A DNA stretch of 24,906 bases from JAMPXD01 sp041481895 (lineage in GTDB: Bacteria; Desulfobacterota; Desulfuromonadia; Geobacterales; Geobacteraceae). The stretch lies in NCBI GenBank assembly GCA_041481895.1, contig JBGPCQ010000023.1:1-24906 (forward strand), in the 5' to 3' direction. The position numbers and the translations under genes are program-made. A model generated the notes under the pieces. That model worked only from the letters and a program-made list of their open reading frames with translations, was not told the origin of the DNA and ran no database searches. This document shows positions 6,018 through 12,943 of this stretch, one piece after another; positions within the stretch are counted from its first letter, which is position 1, and each line of letters starts with the position of its first letter.

Positions 6018-7571
6018 TTAGAGTTTTGCGGGGCTACAGGTCTGGGCAGCCACCAGCACCAGTTTCCTGCCGAAAGCCTCTTCAAAAAGGTCCCCTTTCA
6101 GCTTGCCGCCGAAAAGTTCGACCGAGACATCGCCTCCCCCCTCCAGACTGACCATGAAGGTAGAAGGGGAAAGGGAGCAGGCGAGGGCGGCCACCTGGCT
6201 GTTGCGGCGGCGGTCAAGTCCGTCGGCCAGCCGCATGATGCCGCCGAGCCTCTTGACGAGGAGCCTGTCCGGGGAGGAGAGCCGGGCAAAGCTTTCATGC
6301 TTCTTTTTTGGCATTGATTTGCGGTGATAGCGGGCGACGTGGGAGATGATTTCCCGTTCCCGCGGCGTGAATCCGAACAGGTCGGCGTGCCGGACCAGGT
6401 GGTAGGTATGCTTGTGGTGCCCCGCATAGCTGATGAAATACCCGACATCGTGGACCAGCGCCGCGGCCTCTACCATCTGCCTCTCCTTTTCGCCCAGGCC
6501 GAAGGGAGAGGCTACCGCATCGAATATCTCCAGGGCCAGTTTAGCCACATGGAGGGAATGCTCTTCATCATGGTGGCAGGAACGGGCGAATTCCAGGACC
6601 GAATCCCGCCAGTTACGCGGCTGACTCTCGGCGGGAAGAAGGTTGTACTTTTTCAGCCCCTTCAGGATCAGCCCTTCCCTGATACCGCGTTCGTTTATTT
6701 TCAGGAGGTTCGCTTTGAACAGCCCCATCAGCTCGTCCACCAGGGTCACGCCGGCCACAATGATGTCCGCCCGGTCAGGAGGCAATCCCGGAAGCGACTT
6801 TCTTTCCTTGACATCCTTTCTCAGGAGCATGGCGAGCAGATGGACCACTTCGGAGCGGAGCACTTCATAGCCGTGAATGGAGCCGTAGCCTTCCTTGCGC
6901 ATTGCCATCACCATGGCGGCAATGGACGTCATGGTCCCTCCCGAGCCGAGCAGGCACTGGACCGGCAGGTCTTCACCAACAAGAGCCGATCTGAGCGTTT
7001 TACGGATATGCTTGCGCAAGCGCCGATACTCATCCTGCTTGATCGGATCGGAATTGATAAAATTTTCCGTCAGGACCACCGCGCCCAGTTCAAGGGAATA
7101 GATCTCATCAATATGGTTGCCCAGGGCGGTGATGACCTCCACGCTCCCCCCGCCGATATCGGCCATGGCGTAGCGAGTCCCTTCCATGTCAAAATTATTG
7201 AGCGCGCTCAGCGCCGCCAGTTCCGCTTCCTCCTCGCCGCTGATCACCGAGATCTGCAGGCCGACAGTGTCTGCAACGGCCTTGACAAAAGCGTCACCGT
7301 TCGAAGCCTGCCGGACGGCGCTGGTGGCTACCGCCTCGACTCCCATCACTCCGTAGCCGTCGACAATCTTCTTCATCCGGGCAAGGGCCTCCATGGCCCG
7401 TTGCCAGGCGGCCTCGGTTATTACTCCATCTTTAACAATCCCTTCCCCGAGCCGCACGGTCGCTTTCTCGTCATCCAGCACCTTGAACTTGCCGAGCTTG
7501 TCCACTTCCACCACGATACAGCGGATGGAGTTCGTCCCTATATCCAGGGCTGCCAGCCGGTTGTGCTTCAT
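6018..7571 (-). CDS. ppx: Ppx/GppA phosphatase with C-terminal HD domain
   Basis: A 517-residue exopolyphosphatase/guanosine pentaphosphatase-type enzyme that removes terminal phosphates from polyphosphate or pppGpp. The actin-like fold is seen as the first phosphate motif DIGTNS (10-15), the SGEEEAELA loop with catalytic acidic residues (111-119), the second phosphate motif DIGGGSVE (138-145) and GSGG (209-212). A C-terminal HD domain follows, with EEHSLHVAKLAL (336-347), the HD pair at 374-375 and HHKHTYHLV (385-393), as in long-form Ppx. Its start overlaps the CHAD gene's stop by four bases and ppk2 follows 24 bases on. With PPK2 it could set polyphosphate level. Whether it prefers polyphosphate or pppGpp cannot be read from sequence; context favours polyphosphate. 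Confidence 0.93.
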   Translation of the reverse strand: MKHNRLAALDIGTNSIRCIVVEVDKLGKFKVLDDEKATVRLGEGIVKDGVITEAAWQRAMEALARMKKIVDGYGVMGVEAVATSAVRQASNGDAFVKAVADTVGLQISVISGEEEAELAALSALNNFDMEGTRYAMADIGGGSVEVITALGNHIDEIYSLELGAVVLTENFINSDPIKQDEYRRLRKHIRKTLRSALVGEDLPVQCLLGSGGTMTSIAAMVMAMRKEGYGSIHGYEVLRSEVVHLLAMLLRKDVKERKSLPGLPPDRADIIVAGVTLVDELMGLFKANLLKINERGIREGLILKGLKKYNLLPAESQPRNWRDSVLEFARSCHHDEEHSLHVAKLALEIFDAVASPFGLGEKERQMVEAAALVHDVGYFISYAGHHKHTYHLVRHADLFGFTPREREIISHVARYHRKSMPKKKHESFARLSSPDRLLVKRLGGIMRLADGLDRRRNSQVAALACSLSPSTFMVSLEGGGDVSVELFGGKLKGDLFEEAFGRKLVLVAAQTCSPAKL

Positions 7572-8458
7572 AATGCATGCCTCACCCGCTCCCCGATTGA
7601 CTCGAAAGGGGCAGTCTCCAGCATCCCGGTAAAATCCTTGAAGAGATTTCCCCGTTGCGCCGTTATGGCACCCAGAACGAGTTTTTCCGTCTCGGGAGGG
7701 AAGCTTTCTTCCCGGACAATTCCGGCAAAAACATCGAGATCGTGCATTTTACCCAGCACTTCCTGGTAACTCTTGACCGCTGCATGGAGTTCTTCGAAGT
7801 GAGTTCCGAGCAGCATGGCGAGGATTTCGACCCGGTAGCGGAAATGTTTGACGGCGATCCGCAACAGATGCTGTGCTTCGACTTCCCCGGCAAGCCGGGC
7901 AGCCGGCACCAGCTTCATGACGTCGGCCAGTCGGGCATCGAGGGCTCCCCGGGCGAAGCCCGACAGAGGTGCGAATAGGTCGACGCTGTCAGCCGGCGGG
8001 CTGAAGAGAACCGGGGAATTTATCACCTGCAGGTACCGGTCGCGCAGCGGCCCCGGTGCGACCACCCGCAACCCGATCCTGAGCCTCTTGAGAGCTTTCT
8101 TCCTGTTTTTCCTGAATGCCTGTGCCAGTTCTTCCAGATTGCTGCGGCAAGGGCCGTCAAGCTCCGCCGCCAGAGCCGTAAAGAACAGGAGCGCCTCGTC
8201 CGCATTGCGTATTTCTCCAAGCAGCCGGGTAACCCGCTTGATTGTCCTGACGAGGCGGGCGATGTTTACGGGCGGATAACAGGGGGCGAAGAGGGCCAGT
8301 CCTTCGCGCAGCCGCCGGGAAGCCACCCGCAGGTCATGGATGTCTTCCGCGTCGAACGTTTTCAGGACCTTGTCCCTGCGCCGAAAAAAATCATCTCCCC
8401 GTTCATAGAGGAGGAGCCTGGCGGCAATCCATAATGGCGTCGTCCCCTCGATCTCCAT
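7568..8458 (-). CDS. CHAD domain protein
   Basis: A 296-residue CHAD protein. CHAD is a conserved helical domain rich in histidine and basic residues that binds inorganic polyphosphate and targets proteins to polyphosphate granules. The first half carries HDLRVASRRLREGL (41-54) and RTIKRVTRLLGEIRNADE (71-88). The second half repeats the pattern as HLLRIAVKHFRYRVEIL (197-213) and LGKMHDLDVF (235-244). No CYTH triphosphatase domain is fused, so it is a stand-alone polyphosphate binder. The start overlaps the preceding gene's stop by one base (TGATG), and its stop overlaps ppx as ATGA. This tight coupling implies balanced synthesis with Ppx. Confidence 0.93.
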   Translation of the reverse strand: MEIEGTTPLWIAARLLLYERGDDFFRRRDKVLKTFDAEDIHDLRVASRRLREGLALFAPCYPPVNIARLVRTIKRVTRLLGEIRNADEALLFFTALAAELDGPCRSNLEELAQAFRKNRKKALKRLRIGLRVVAPGPLRDRYLQVINSPVLFSPPADSVDLFAPLSGFARGALDARLADVMKLVPAARLAGEVEAQHLLRIAVKHFRYRVEILAMLLGTHFEELHAAVKSYQEVLGKMHDLDVFAGIVREESFPPETEKLVLGAITAQRGNLFKDFTGMLETAPFESIGERVRHAL

Positions 8459-8817
8459 CAGCGGACCTTTCGCGCTCTGCGATGATCTTTTTTCTCGACC
8501 TGGGCGCTCATGACCTGATCCGCCAGTTCTTCAATCAGCTCGTCAATTTCCTTCAGGTCCTTCAAGCGACCCTTTGCGGGCTTGAGTTTCAACTCCCTGA
8601 TGTCATGCAGCCAGTCGGGAGCTTCCGCCTTCAACGGCGCTGCGGGAATCGCCGCAAGATGACCGATGATGGTCTCGATTTCTCCTTCCCGGCGGAGAAT
8701 GAAGCTTTCGCCGACCTCGCGAACCACCCCCCGCAGATGTTTCAGCTCGCGCACAAGCTCTTCCCTGACAGCTTCACTGATCAGAGGGCTTTTTGTCTTT
8801 TTTTTCTCCGCAACCAT
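8458..8817 (-). CDS. Unknown 119-residue charged helical protein
   Basis: The product is not a family I recognise. From ATG at 8817, one base after the stop of the upstream kinase-like gene, it is 119 residues. It is strongly charged, with predicted helices at about 14-55 (EAVREELVRELKHLRGVVRE) and 84-106 (RLKDLKEIDELIEELADQVM), joined by an alanine/proline linker, and ends in a basic tail KKDHRRARKVR. The frame continues nine codons further upstream into the neighbouring gene, but the close stop-start junction favours this ATG. One base of overlap with CHAD ties it to that protein. It may be a small adaptor in the polyphosphate operon; that is inference from position only. Confidence 0.75.
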   Translation of the reverse strand: MVAEKKKTKSPLISEAVREELVRELKHLRGVVREVGESFILRREGEIETIIGHLAAIPAAPLKAEAPDWLHDIRELKLKPAKGRLKDLKEIDELIEELADQVMSAQVEKKDHRRARKVR

Positions 8818-8818
8818 G

Positions 8819-9499
8819 TCAGATCCCCAGTAGAGCTTCCACACCGGCGGTTATTTCGCGGGAAGACGCGCGTACCGAGCGGTTCCCGTTAACCACGTGA
8901 AAGCCGTATTCCCGCTCCATGAGGCTGAACTCTTTCTGAATGAGCCTCTGGTACCGCATGAAACTGTCGAAAATGTCCCGGGAAAGGCCCAGGTCCATTC
9001 CCGCTTCCCAGTAATCCAGGGTAGCATTCTTCCGGAAATTCCTCTCCACCAGCTGCGCGGGACTTACCCGCAGATAGATTACCAGGTCCGGCACCAGGGC
9101 CATGCCGTACAGGGAGCGGACCCAGTCGCGGTCAGCGCCGCGCACGATGTCGCGCGCCATGAGAGTATAGATGTAACGGTCGGCGAGCACGATGAAGCCC
9201 GCCTTCAGCGCCGGGATGATGCGGTTTTCGAGCTGATCGGCGAAGTCAGTGGCGTAAAAGAGGCTCCTGGTTATCTCGCCGAGCACGTTCCCCTGTTTCG
9301 CCTCGTTCAGCTCTTCCGAAACGAGGGAGGAACGCCGCAGCCCCACGTTGACCGTGGCATGCCCCTGTCCTTCCAGGCAGTCCTTGAGTAGCTCCATCTG
9401 GGTCGAACGTCCCGAACCGTCCGCGCCCTCAATGACGATCAGCTTCCCGCCGAGGTTCGCCGGGTCGACCCCGGGCAGCCCTTCTCCGTAAAATCTCAT
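8819..9499 (-). CDS. Thymidylate kinase-like P-loop protein, K-to-R in Walker A
   Basis: A 226-residue member of the thymidylate kinase fold. The P-loop is GADGSGRST (25-33): arginine 31 replaces the lysine that normally binds the phosphate groups. The DR motif is present as ADRYIYT (106-112). The region after the P-loop reads NVGLRRSSLVSEELNEAKQG and lacks the REPGGT motif used to hold dTMP. A segment YWEAGMDLGLSRD (163-175) is shared with the neighbouring paralogue. ATG at 9499 is preceded by AAGGAAG; the frame is open further upstream into the structured gap, but there is no better start. The enzyme may be inactive or use another substrate. A housekeeping dTMP kinase would normally sit near holB, not here. 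Confidence 0.85.
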   Translation of the reverse strand: MRFYGEGLPGVDPANLGGKLIVIEGADGSGRSTQMELLKDCLEGQGHATVNVGLRRSSLVSEELNEAKQGNVLGEITRSLFYATDFADQLENRIIPALKAGFIVLADRYIYTLMARDIVRGADRDWVRSLYGMALVPDLVIYLRVSPAQLVERNFRKNATLDYWEAGMDLGLSRDIFDSFMRYQRLIQKEFSLMEREYGFHVVNGNRSVRASSREITAGVEALLGI

Positions 9500-9555
9500 G
9501 TTTCTTCCTTTATCCGGCGCCAACGGATGTTTCGGTACGTGACTCCGTATCCTGT

Positions 9556-9618
9556 CATATAGTTTCCATCCGGAAACCAATAGTGTCGCATCCGGAGTTT
9601 CCGTATGGACACTATATG
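9556..9618 (-). promoter_or_regulatory. Competing hairpins between the two kinase-like genes
   Basis: CATATAGT (9556-9563) can pair with ACTATATG (9611-9618), and ATAGTGTC (9580-9587) with GACACTAT (9608-9615); these share the same ACTAT arm and so exclude each other. GGAAAC (9572-9577) can also pair with GTTTCC on either side (9562-9567 or 9597-9602). CATCCGGA is directly repeated at 9568-9575 and 9589-9596. The region includes the stop codon of the upstream kinase-like gene. It looks like an attenuator or RNA switch, or a decayed repeat; there is no T-run. Confidence 0.45.
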
Positions 9619-10298
9619 ATGGTTTTCCAGCGATAGAGAGGAAGATCGAATGAGCGGCTGACAATTTCCCTGACCTTTGTCTGCTGCTCTTCGATCGTGG
9701 CCGCACCATCTATGGTGACGAAGGAGCAATCATCCTTCATGCCCAGGTATTCGCGGTAGATCTGCTCCTGAAAGAGGCTGAAGCTCTCGTAGGGATCGCT
9801 GGAAAGCCTCAGGTCCATTCCCGCTTCATGGAATTTAAGCTGCGGCCGGCCGGAAAGAATGCGCCCGAGGGCGATGGAGAGCGGCGTATCAAAGAAAAGG
9901 GTAAGGTCCGGATGGCGGGCGAAACCGTAGAGATTACGGAGCCAGGCCCGGGGACAGCCCCGCACGGCATCGCGGGCAAAGGCGGTATAGAAGTATCGGT
10001 CGCACAGGACCAGGTAGCCGGCCTTGAGCAGGGGGAGTATCTGCCGTTCATAGCGGTCGGCAAAGTCGGTACAGTGAATGAGACTGAAGGTGGTCGGCGT
10101 CAGGAGCTGCCGTTTTTTCCCTTTGCTGGTGGCTTTTTTGACAATCACCGAAGAATTCCATTCGGTGAAATAGACCTTCAACCCCCGCAGTTCGAGCCAG
10201 CGCTTCAGCAGGTAGAGTTGTGTCGATTTGCCTGACCCATCGAGCCCTTCAACGGCGATAAGCTTCCCCGGAAGTTCCACTGACAGACTGGTTTTCAT
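9612..10298 (-). CDS. Thymidylate kinase-like P-loop protein, intact Walker A
   Basis: A 228-residue thymidylate kinase-fold protein. The P-loop GLDGSGKST (18-26) and CDRYFYT (99-105) are intact, so it should bind and use ATP. It lacks REPGGT after the P-loop; instead it has FTEWNSSVIVKKATSKGKK (44-62). HEAGMDLRLSSDPYESF (157-173) matches the downstream paralogue. These shared departures from true dTMP kinases suggest a common non-thymidylate substrate. It starts six bases after the helix-hairpin-helix gene's stop, and AAGGG about 13 bases upstream of the ATG is a weak ribosome site, consistent with coupling. PPK2 belongs to the same broad P-loop kinase group, which makes polyphosphate-linked chemistry thinkable but unproven. 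Confidence 0.87.
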   Translation of the reverse strand: MKTSLSVELPGKLIAVEGLDGSGKSTQLYLLKRWLELRGLKVYFTEWNSSVIVKKATSKGKKRQLLTPTTFSLIHCTDFADRYERQILPLLKAGYLVLCDRYFYTAFARDAVRGCPRAWLRNLYGFARHPDLTLFFDTPLSIALGRILSGRPQLKFHEAGMDLRLSSDPYESFSLFQEQIYREYLGMKDDCSFVTIDGAATIEEQQTKVREIVSRSFDLPLYRWKTII

Positions 10299-10304
10299 GT
10301 ATCA

Positions 10305-10823
10305 CTATACCCTTTTCAGAGATTTACGGGCTTTCTTCAGCCCCTTGCCAATGCTTTTCAGCTTGGCGTCGGCGAGGTTTGCCATACGCTTTTCGGCCTT
10401 TACCAGACTTTTACCGGCCTTCTTCACTTTGGTCTCCAGTTTCCCCTCAACCTTTTCCAGGGAGGAGATTACTTTCACAATATTCTTTTCCAGCTTCCTG
10501 CCGATCTTTCCGGCGACCTCATCCTTAAAACGGTCCCGGACGCTGAGTGCTATATTCTGGACCTGCACCTTCAGGGAGGCGGACTTCTGCTTCAATTCCG
10601 CAACTTTCTCAGCCCTGTTTTTTTGGGCTTCACCGATCATCTCACCCGCTTGGGCAAGTATGGACGGAATCATTCTCGGATTAAGCCCCTGGATCTTCTT
10701 CAAACCGTCCTCACCAGCCGCGGCAACCTTGGCAAACGTGTCGACACCGGCCGCGACAAAGCGTTGTGACAGTATTTCGCCTACGCCTTTCAGTTTTTGC
10801 AGCTCTTTCACCCTCTGTCTCAT
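10305..10823 (-). CDS. Helix-hairpin-helix protein with lysine-rich coiled-coil tail
   Basis: A 172-residue protein in two parts. Residues 1-60 hold a helix-hairpin-helix-like unit: LQKLKGVGEILSQRFVAAGV then FAKVAAAGEDGLKKIQGLNP, a fold that usually contacts DNA backbone. The rest is helical, with long stretches such as AEKVAELKQKSASLKVQVQN and a very basic end (SLVKAEKRMANLADAKLKSI then GKGLKKARKSLKRV). The ATG at 10823 has AAGGAGT six bases upstream. The basic tail could bind nucleic acid or polyphosphate. It lies between the sixA-like gene (35-base gap) and the kinase-like pair (six-base gap), so it belongs to the polyphosphate operon. No named family is claimed beyond the helix-hairpin-helix. 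Confidence 0.8.
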   Translation of the reverse strand: MRQRVKELQKLKGVGEILSQRFVAAGVDTFAKVAAAGEDGLKKIQGLNPRMIPSILAQAGEMIGEAQKNRAEKVAELKQKSASLKVQVQNIALSVRDRFKDEVAGKIGRKLEKNIVKVISSLEKVEGKLETKVKKAGKSLVKAEKRMANLADAKLKSIGKGLKKARKSLKRV

Positions 10824-10858
10824 ACTGACTCCTTCCTTATTCAAAATGGGATTCGCAT

Positions 10859-11365
10859 CTATGGTGTAAAAGCTTCCTTCCGCGTTGGAATCATTTTGCT
10901 CCCTGTAGCCAGCCATTTGAATAGTGCAAGTTTTTCCGGACGCGCCGGATTGACTTTTAGTTTGATTGCGGCACCTTTCTTGAAATTGAATCCGGACGGA
11001 AGATTGAGGAGGGAAGCGACGATACTGCCAAGGTCGGGCTCATGCCCCACGAGCACCAATTCATTTACGGATTGGAACTCATTGAAAAGTCTCTGCAAAG
11101 CCGGCATATCAAAACCCGGGGCCAGTTCATCCGTTACGACAAGAGGCCCGCTGAAGGATAAGGTTTCCGCCAGAATTTCCGCAGTCTGTACCGCTCGCAG
11201 CAACGGACTGGTGAGAATCAAACTCGGGTCGATCCCGTTTTTCAGCATTGTCCGGGCTGTTTTGCGAAAGAAGACTCTCCCTTCAGGGGTCAGATATCTC
11301 TTTTCATCGGGAACCCCGTCAGTTCTTTCACTTGCCGCCGCATGCCGTACAAAAATCAGCTTCAT
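10859..11365 (-). CDS. sixA: SixA-like histidine phosphatase
   Basis: A 168-residue member of the histidine phosphatase (phosphoglycerate mutase-like) superfamily, of the short SixA type that removes phosphate from phosphohistidine in E. coli. It starts MKLIFVRHAA with the catalytic RH at 7-8, has SPLLRAVQTAEIL (53-65) with the second arginine, the acidic residue E80, and the second histidine in VGHEPDL (106-112, H108). ATG at 11365 is chosen because family members begin right at this strand, with AGGGGA eight bases upstream; an ATG at 11407 would add 14 residues that do not look conserved. It is the first gene of the operon. In this setting the substrate could be another phosphate compound. 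Confidence 0.9.
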   Translation of the reverse strand: MKLIFVRHAAASERTDGVPDEKRYLTPEGRVFFRKTARTMLKNGIDPSLILTSPLLRAVQTAEILAETLSFSGPLVVTDELAPGFDMPALQRLFNEFQSVNELVLVGHEPDLGSIVASLLNLPSGFNFKKGAAIKLKVNPARPEKLALFKWLATGSKMIPTRKEAFTP

Positions 11366-11587
11366 CGGATATATCCCCTGCATACCGTCCAAGAGCACGT
11401 ATTTCATCTAAATAAACAACTCCTATTGATTTTACAACAAAAAGCCGCATTTACGAGGTGTTGACACCAAGTATTTACACAGTTGTAACATTTTGCCTGT
11501 TTGTGCTCTCTAATCCGTTGAATTTTCGTCCGGGACAACATGATGTTGAGGAGGGAGGGCCTCCAGTCGCGGGGGCAGACCTTAGCC
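11366..11587. other. Intergenic region upstream of the polyphosphate operon
   Basis: This 222-base gap should carry the promoter for the sixA-to-ppk2 operon, but no strong -35/-10 pair is visible on the - strand. It holds short palindromes: GGTGTTGACACC at 11457-11468, CAACATGATGTTG at 11536-11548, and a GGAGG/CCTCC stem near 11550-11563. The last lies just past the lipoprotein stop and lacks a T-run, so it is a poor terminator. Confidence 0.4.
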
Positions 11588-12409
11588 TCATTTTTTGAAG
11601 ACTACCGTCAGCTTGTCATTCATATCCATCTGTATGCCCGGAATCCCCTTGAACAGTTCCTTTGCTTCTTCAAACGAACTGTTTTTCAGCCGGCTCAATT
11701 TCTCCAGTTCGGGTCCGGATGTGCCGAGCCTGGCAAGATCGAAGTCGAGTAAAGTCAAGCGATTTCCGTTGCGGTGGGTGGCGTTGGTGCTGACAATGGT
11801 GCCGTTTACCTCAACAGCGAGAACAAATTTCAACCCCATGAACATCTCCAGAAATTTCCTCGCATCTGCTTCGGACATCTTTGGCGGCGCATCGGCAGGA
11901 GCCGCCGGTTCGGCGTCAGGAGCGACAGGGGCTTTCCCGGCTGCTTTCGCCTGGGCCTGCGTGATGGTCAGGGTTGCCGGAGAACCTTTGCTGTAGTGAA
12001 AGACGAGGGGGAGGGATGCGGGTTTAGTGGTGCCGGTTGGGTCGCCACTGTTCTGGCTGAGCTTTAGATTGTTGATGTCGGTAAATGCATACGTTGCCGT
12101 GTAGCCGGTATAATCGGCAGTTTCCACCTTTTTACCCGACCGATAGATGACCCCCTTACCCATGGTGCGGGCCTGTTCTTTAAGCTTGGCCGGTTCGAAT
12201 AGCTCCAATGGTTTGGGTTTCTCCCCACTGGCCCCGGCAAAGCCCTGCATCACCTTATTGATCTCGGTAAATATTTTTTTGCTGAGCATCATGCTTTCTT
12301 CGACCGTACCACTCCCGTCAGGATTGACTCTAACGACCGTCGTTATCTGAAAACAGCCGGTAAGAAGAAAAAACATGCTGCCGGTAATGAACAAACGCAC
12401 TAACTGCAT
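11588..12409 (-). CDS. Putative lipoprotein, unknown function
   Basis: A 273-residue predicted lipoprotein. The signal peptide is MQLVRLFITGSMFFLLTGCF with lipobox LTGC and the lipidated cysteine at 19. The mature part opens TTVVRVNPDGSGTVEESMML, a strand pattern seen in bacterial lipoproteins of unknown role, then has a central alanine/proline-rich linker (about 158-178, with APVAPDAEPAAPADAPPK), and a second conserved part with FLEMFMGLKFVLAVEVNG and the ending KLTVVFKK. ATG at 12409 follows AGGAGGG at a good distance; a longer start at 12430 would read through that ribosome site. It is transcribed toward the sixA operon but is 222 bases from it. The function is not recognised. Confidence 0.82.
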   Translation of the reverse strand: MQLVRLFITGSMFFLLTGCFQITTVVRVNPDGSGTVEESMMLSKKIFTEINKVMQGFAGASGEKPKPLELFEPAKLKEQARTMGKGVIYRSGKKVETADYTGYTATYAFTDINNLKLSQNSGDPTGTTKPASLPLVFHYSKGSPATLTITQAQAKAAGKAPVAPDAEPAAPADAPPKMSEADARKFLEMFMGLKFVLAVEVNGTIVSTNATHRNGNRLTLLDFDLARLGTSGPELEKLSRLKNSSFEEAKELFKGIPGIQMDMNDKLTVVFKK

Positions 12410-12943
12410 GGGAAGCCCTCCTGGGAACAATTTGTCGATTGAATTAATAAAATGTGCAGACGGCCGGGAGAGAAAAGTTGCGGCCCGTGCGCGCCGATGG
12501 GGAATAGCCGGTCTGAACCCGAATCCACAGAATAGTGTCCATTTGGTTTAGCGCAACGGGCAGCCTCTTACCCATTTTTGTCGGGTTTAGCCGCATTGTC
12601 AGGTGTTTGTTAGATATTTCTGCATTTAGTACTTTTAGCGCATTAACACTTAACATTAGCTCAATAGTCGTTTCTTAATCAAGATATAAAACAAAGTTTG
12701 CTTGATAATCAGCCAACCTGCGTTGTAGATGTACCGGCTATTTCCCGCATCCTGTCAAATCCTGTCTTAAGAGACGGCAGTTATTGCTTCAAAAAAAATT
12801 CCAACTTGCATCAAGTGATGCATATATGCATAATGCAATTGTAACACTTTTTTATTTTCACTTAGTCCGACAAGCATCGCATGTACGGAAAAAATCATCC
12901 GCTATGCTGCTGTAAATTCAACCTTTTGAGTGAGGGAGCTGCA
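12410..12943. other. Long divergent intergenic region
   Basis: 534 bases separate the lipoprotein gene and the sigma-54 activator gene. No gene is supported: the one open frame of 70 codons on the - strand (12444-12656) has no ribosome site or recognisable motif. Visible structures are an ATCAAG/CTTGAT inverted repeat at about 12679-12708, GTCT-TAAG-AGAC at 12764-12775, an A8 run, and the TGATGCA palindrome cluster at 12807-12833. Promoters for both flanking genes must lie here, but I cannot assign them. Confidence 0.5.
12807..12833. promoter_or_regulatory. Candidate operator cluster upstream of the activator gene
   Basis: TGCATCA (12807-12813) and TGATGCA (12816-12822) form a perfect inverted pair. 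TGATGCA then continues TATA-TGCATAA (12823-12833), which matches the layout TGATGCA-N4-TGCATCA found 5' of the gabD promoter with one mismatch. The central TGCATATATGCA is itself a perfect 12-base palindrome. The site is 111 bases before the activator's start codon, consistent with autoregulation. Confidence 0.55.

Noticed and set aside
5295..7769. Long open frames on the + strand, of 340 codons (5295-6317) and 481 codons (6324-7769)
   Set aside because: They lie opposite ppk2 and ppx, have no recognisable motifs or ribosome sites, and arise from the G+C-rich third positions of the real genes.
9500..9709. Amino-terminal extension of the downstream kinase-like gene to 9709
   Set aside because: The added 70 residues come from the structured gap and the end of the upstream gene in another frame, while the ATG at 9499 has its own ribosome site.
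11461..11490. TTGACA followed 17 bases later by TGTAAC as a + strand promoter
   Set aside because: The -10 match is poor and no + strand gene lies downstream for more than 1.4 kb.
12444..12656. A 70-codon - strand frame in the gap before the activator gene
   Set aside because: No ribosome site, no family resemblance, and the base composition is intergenic.
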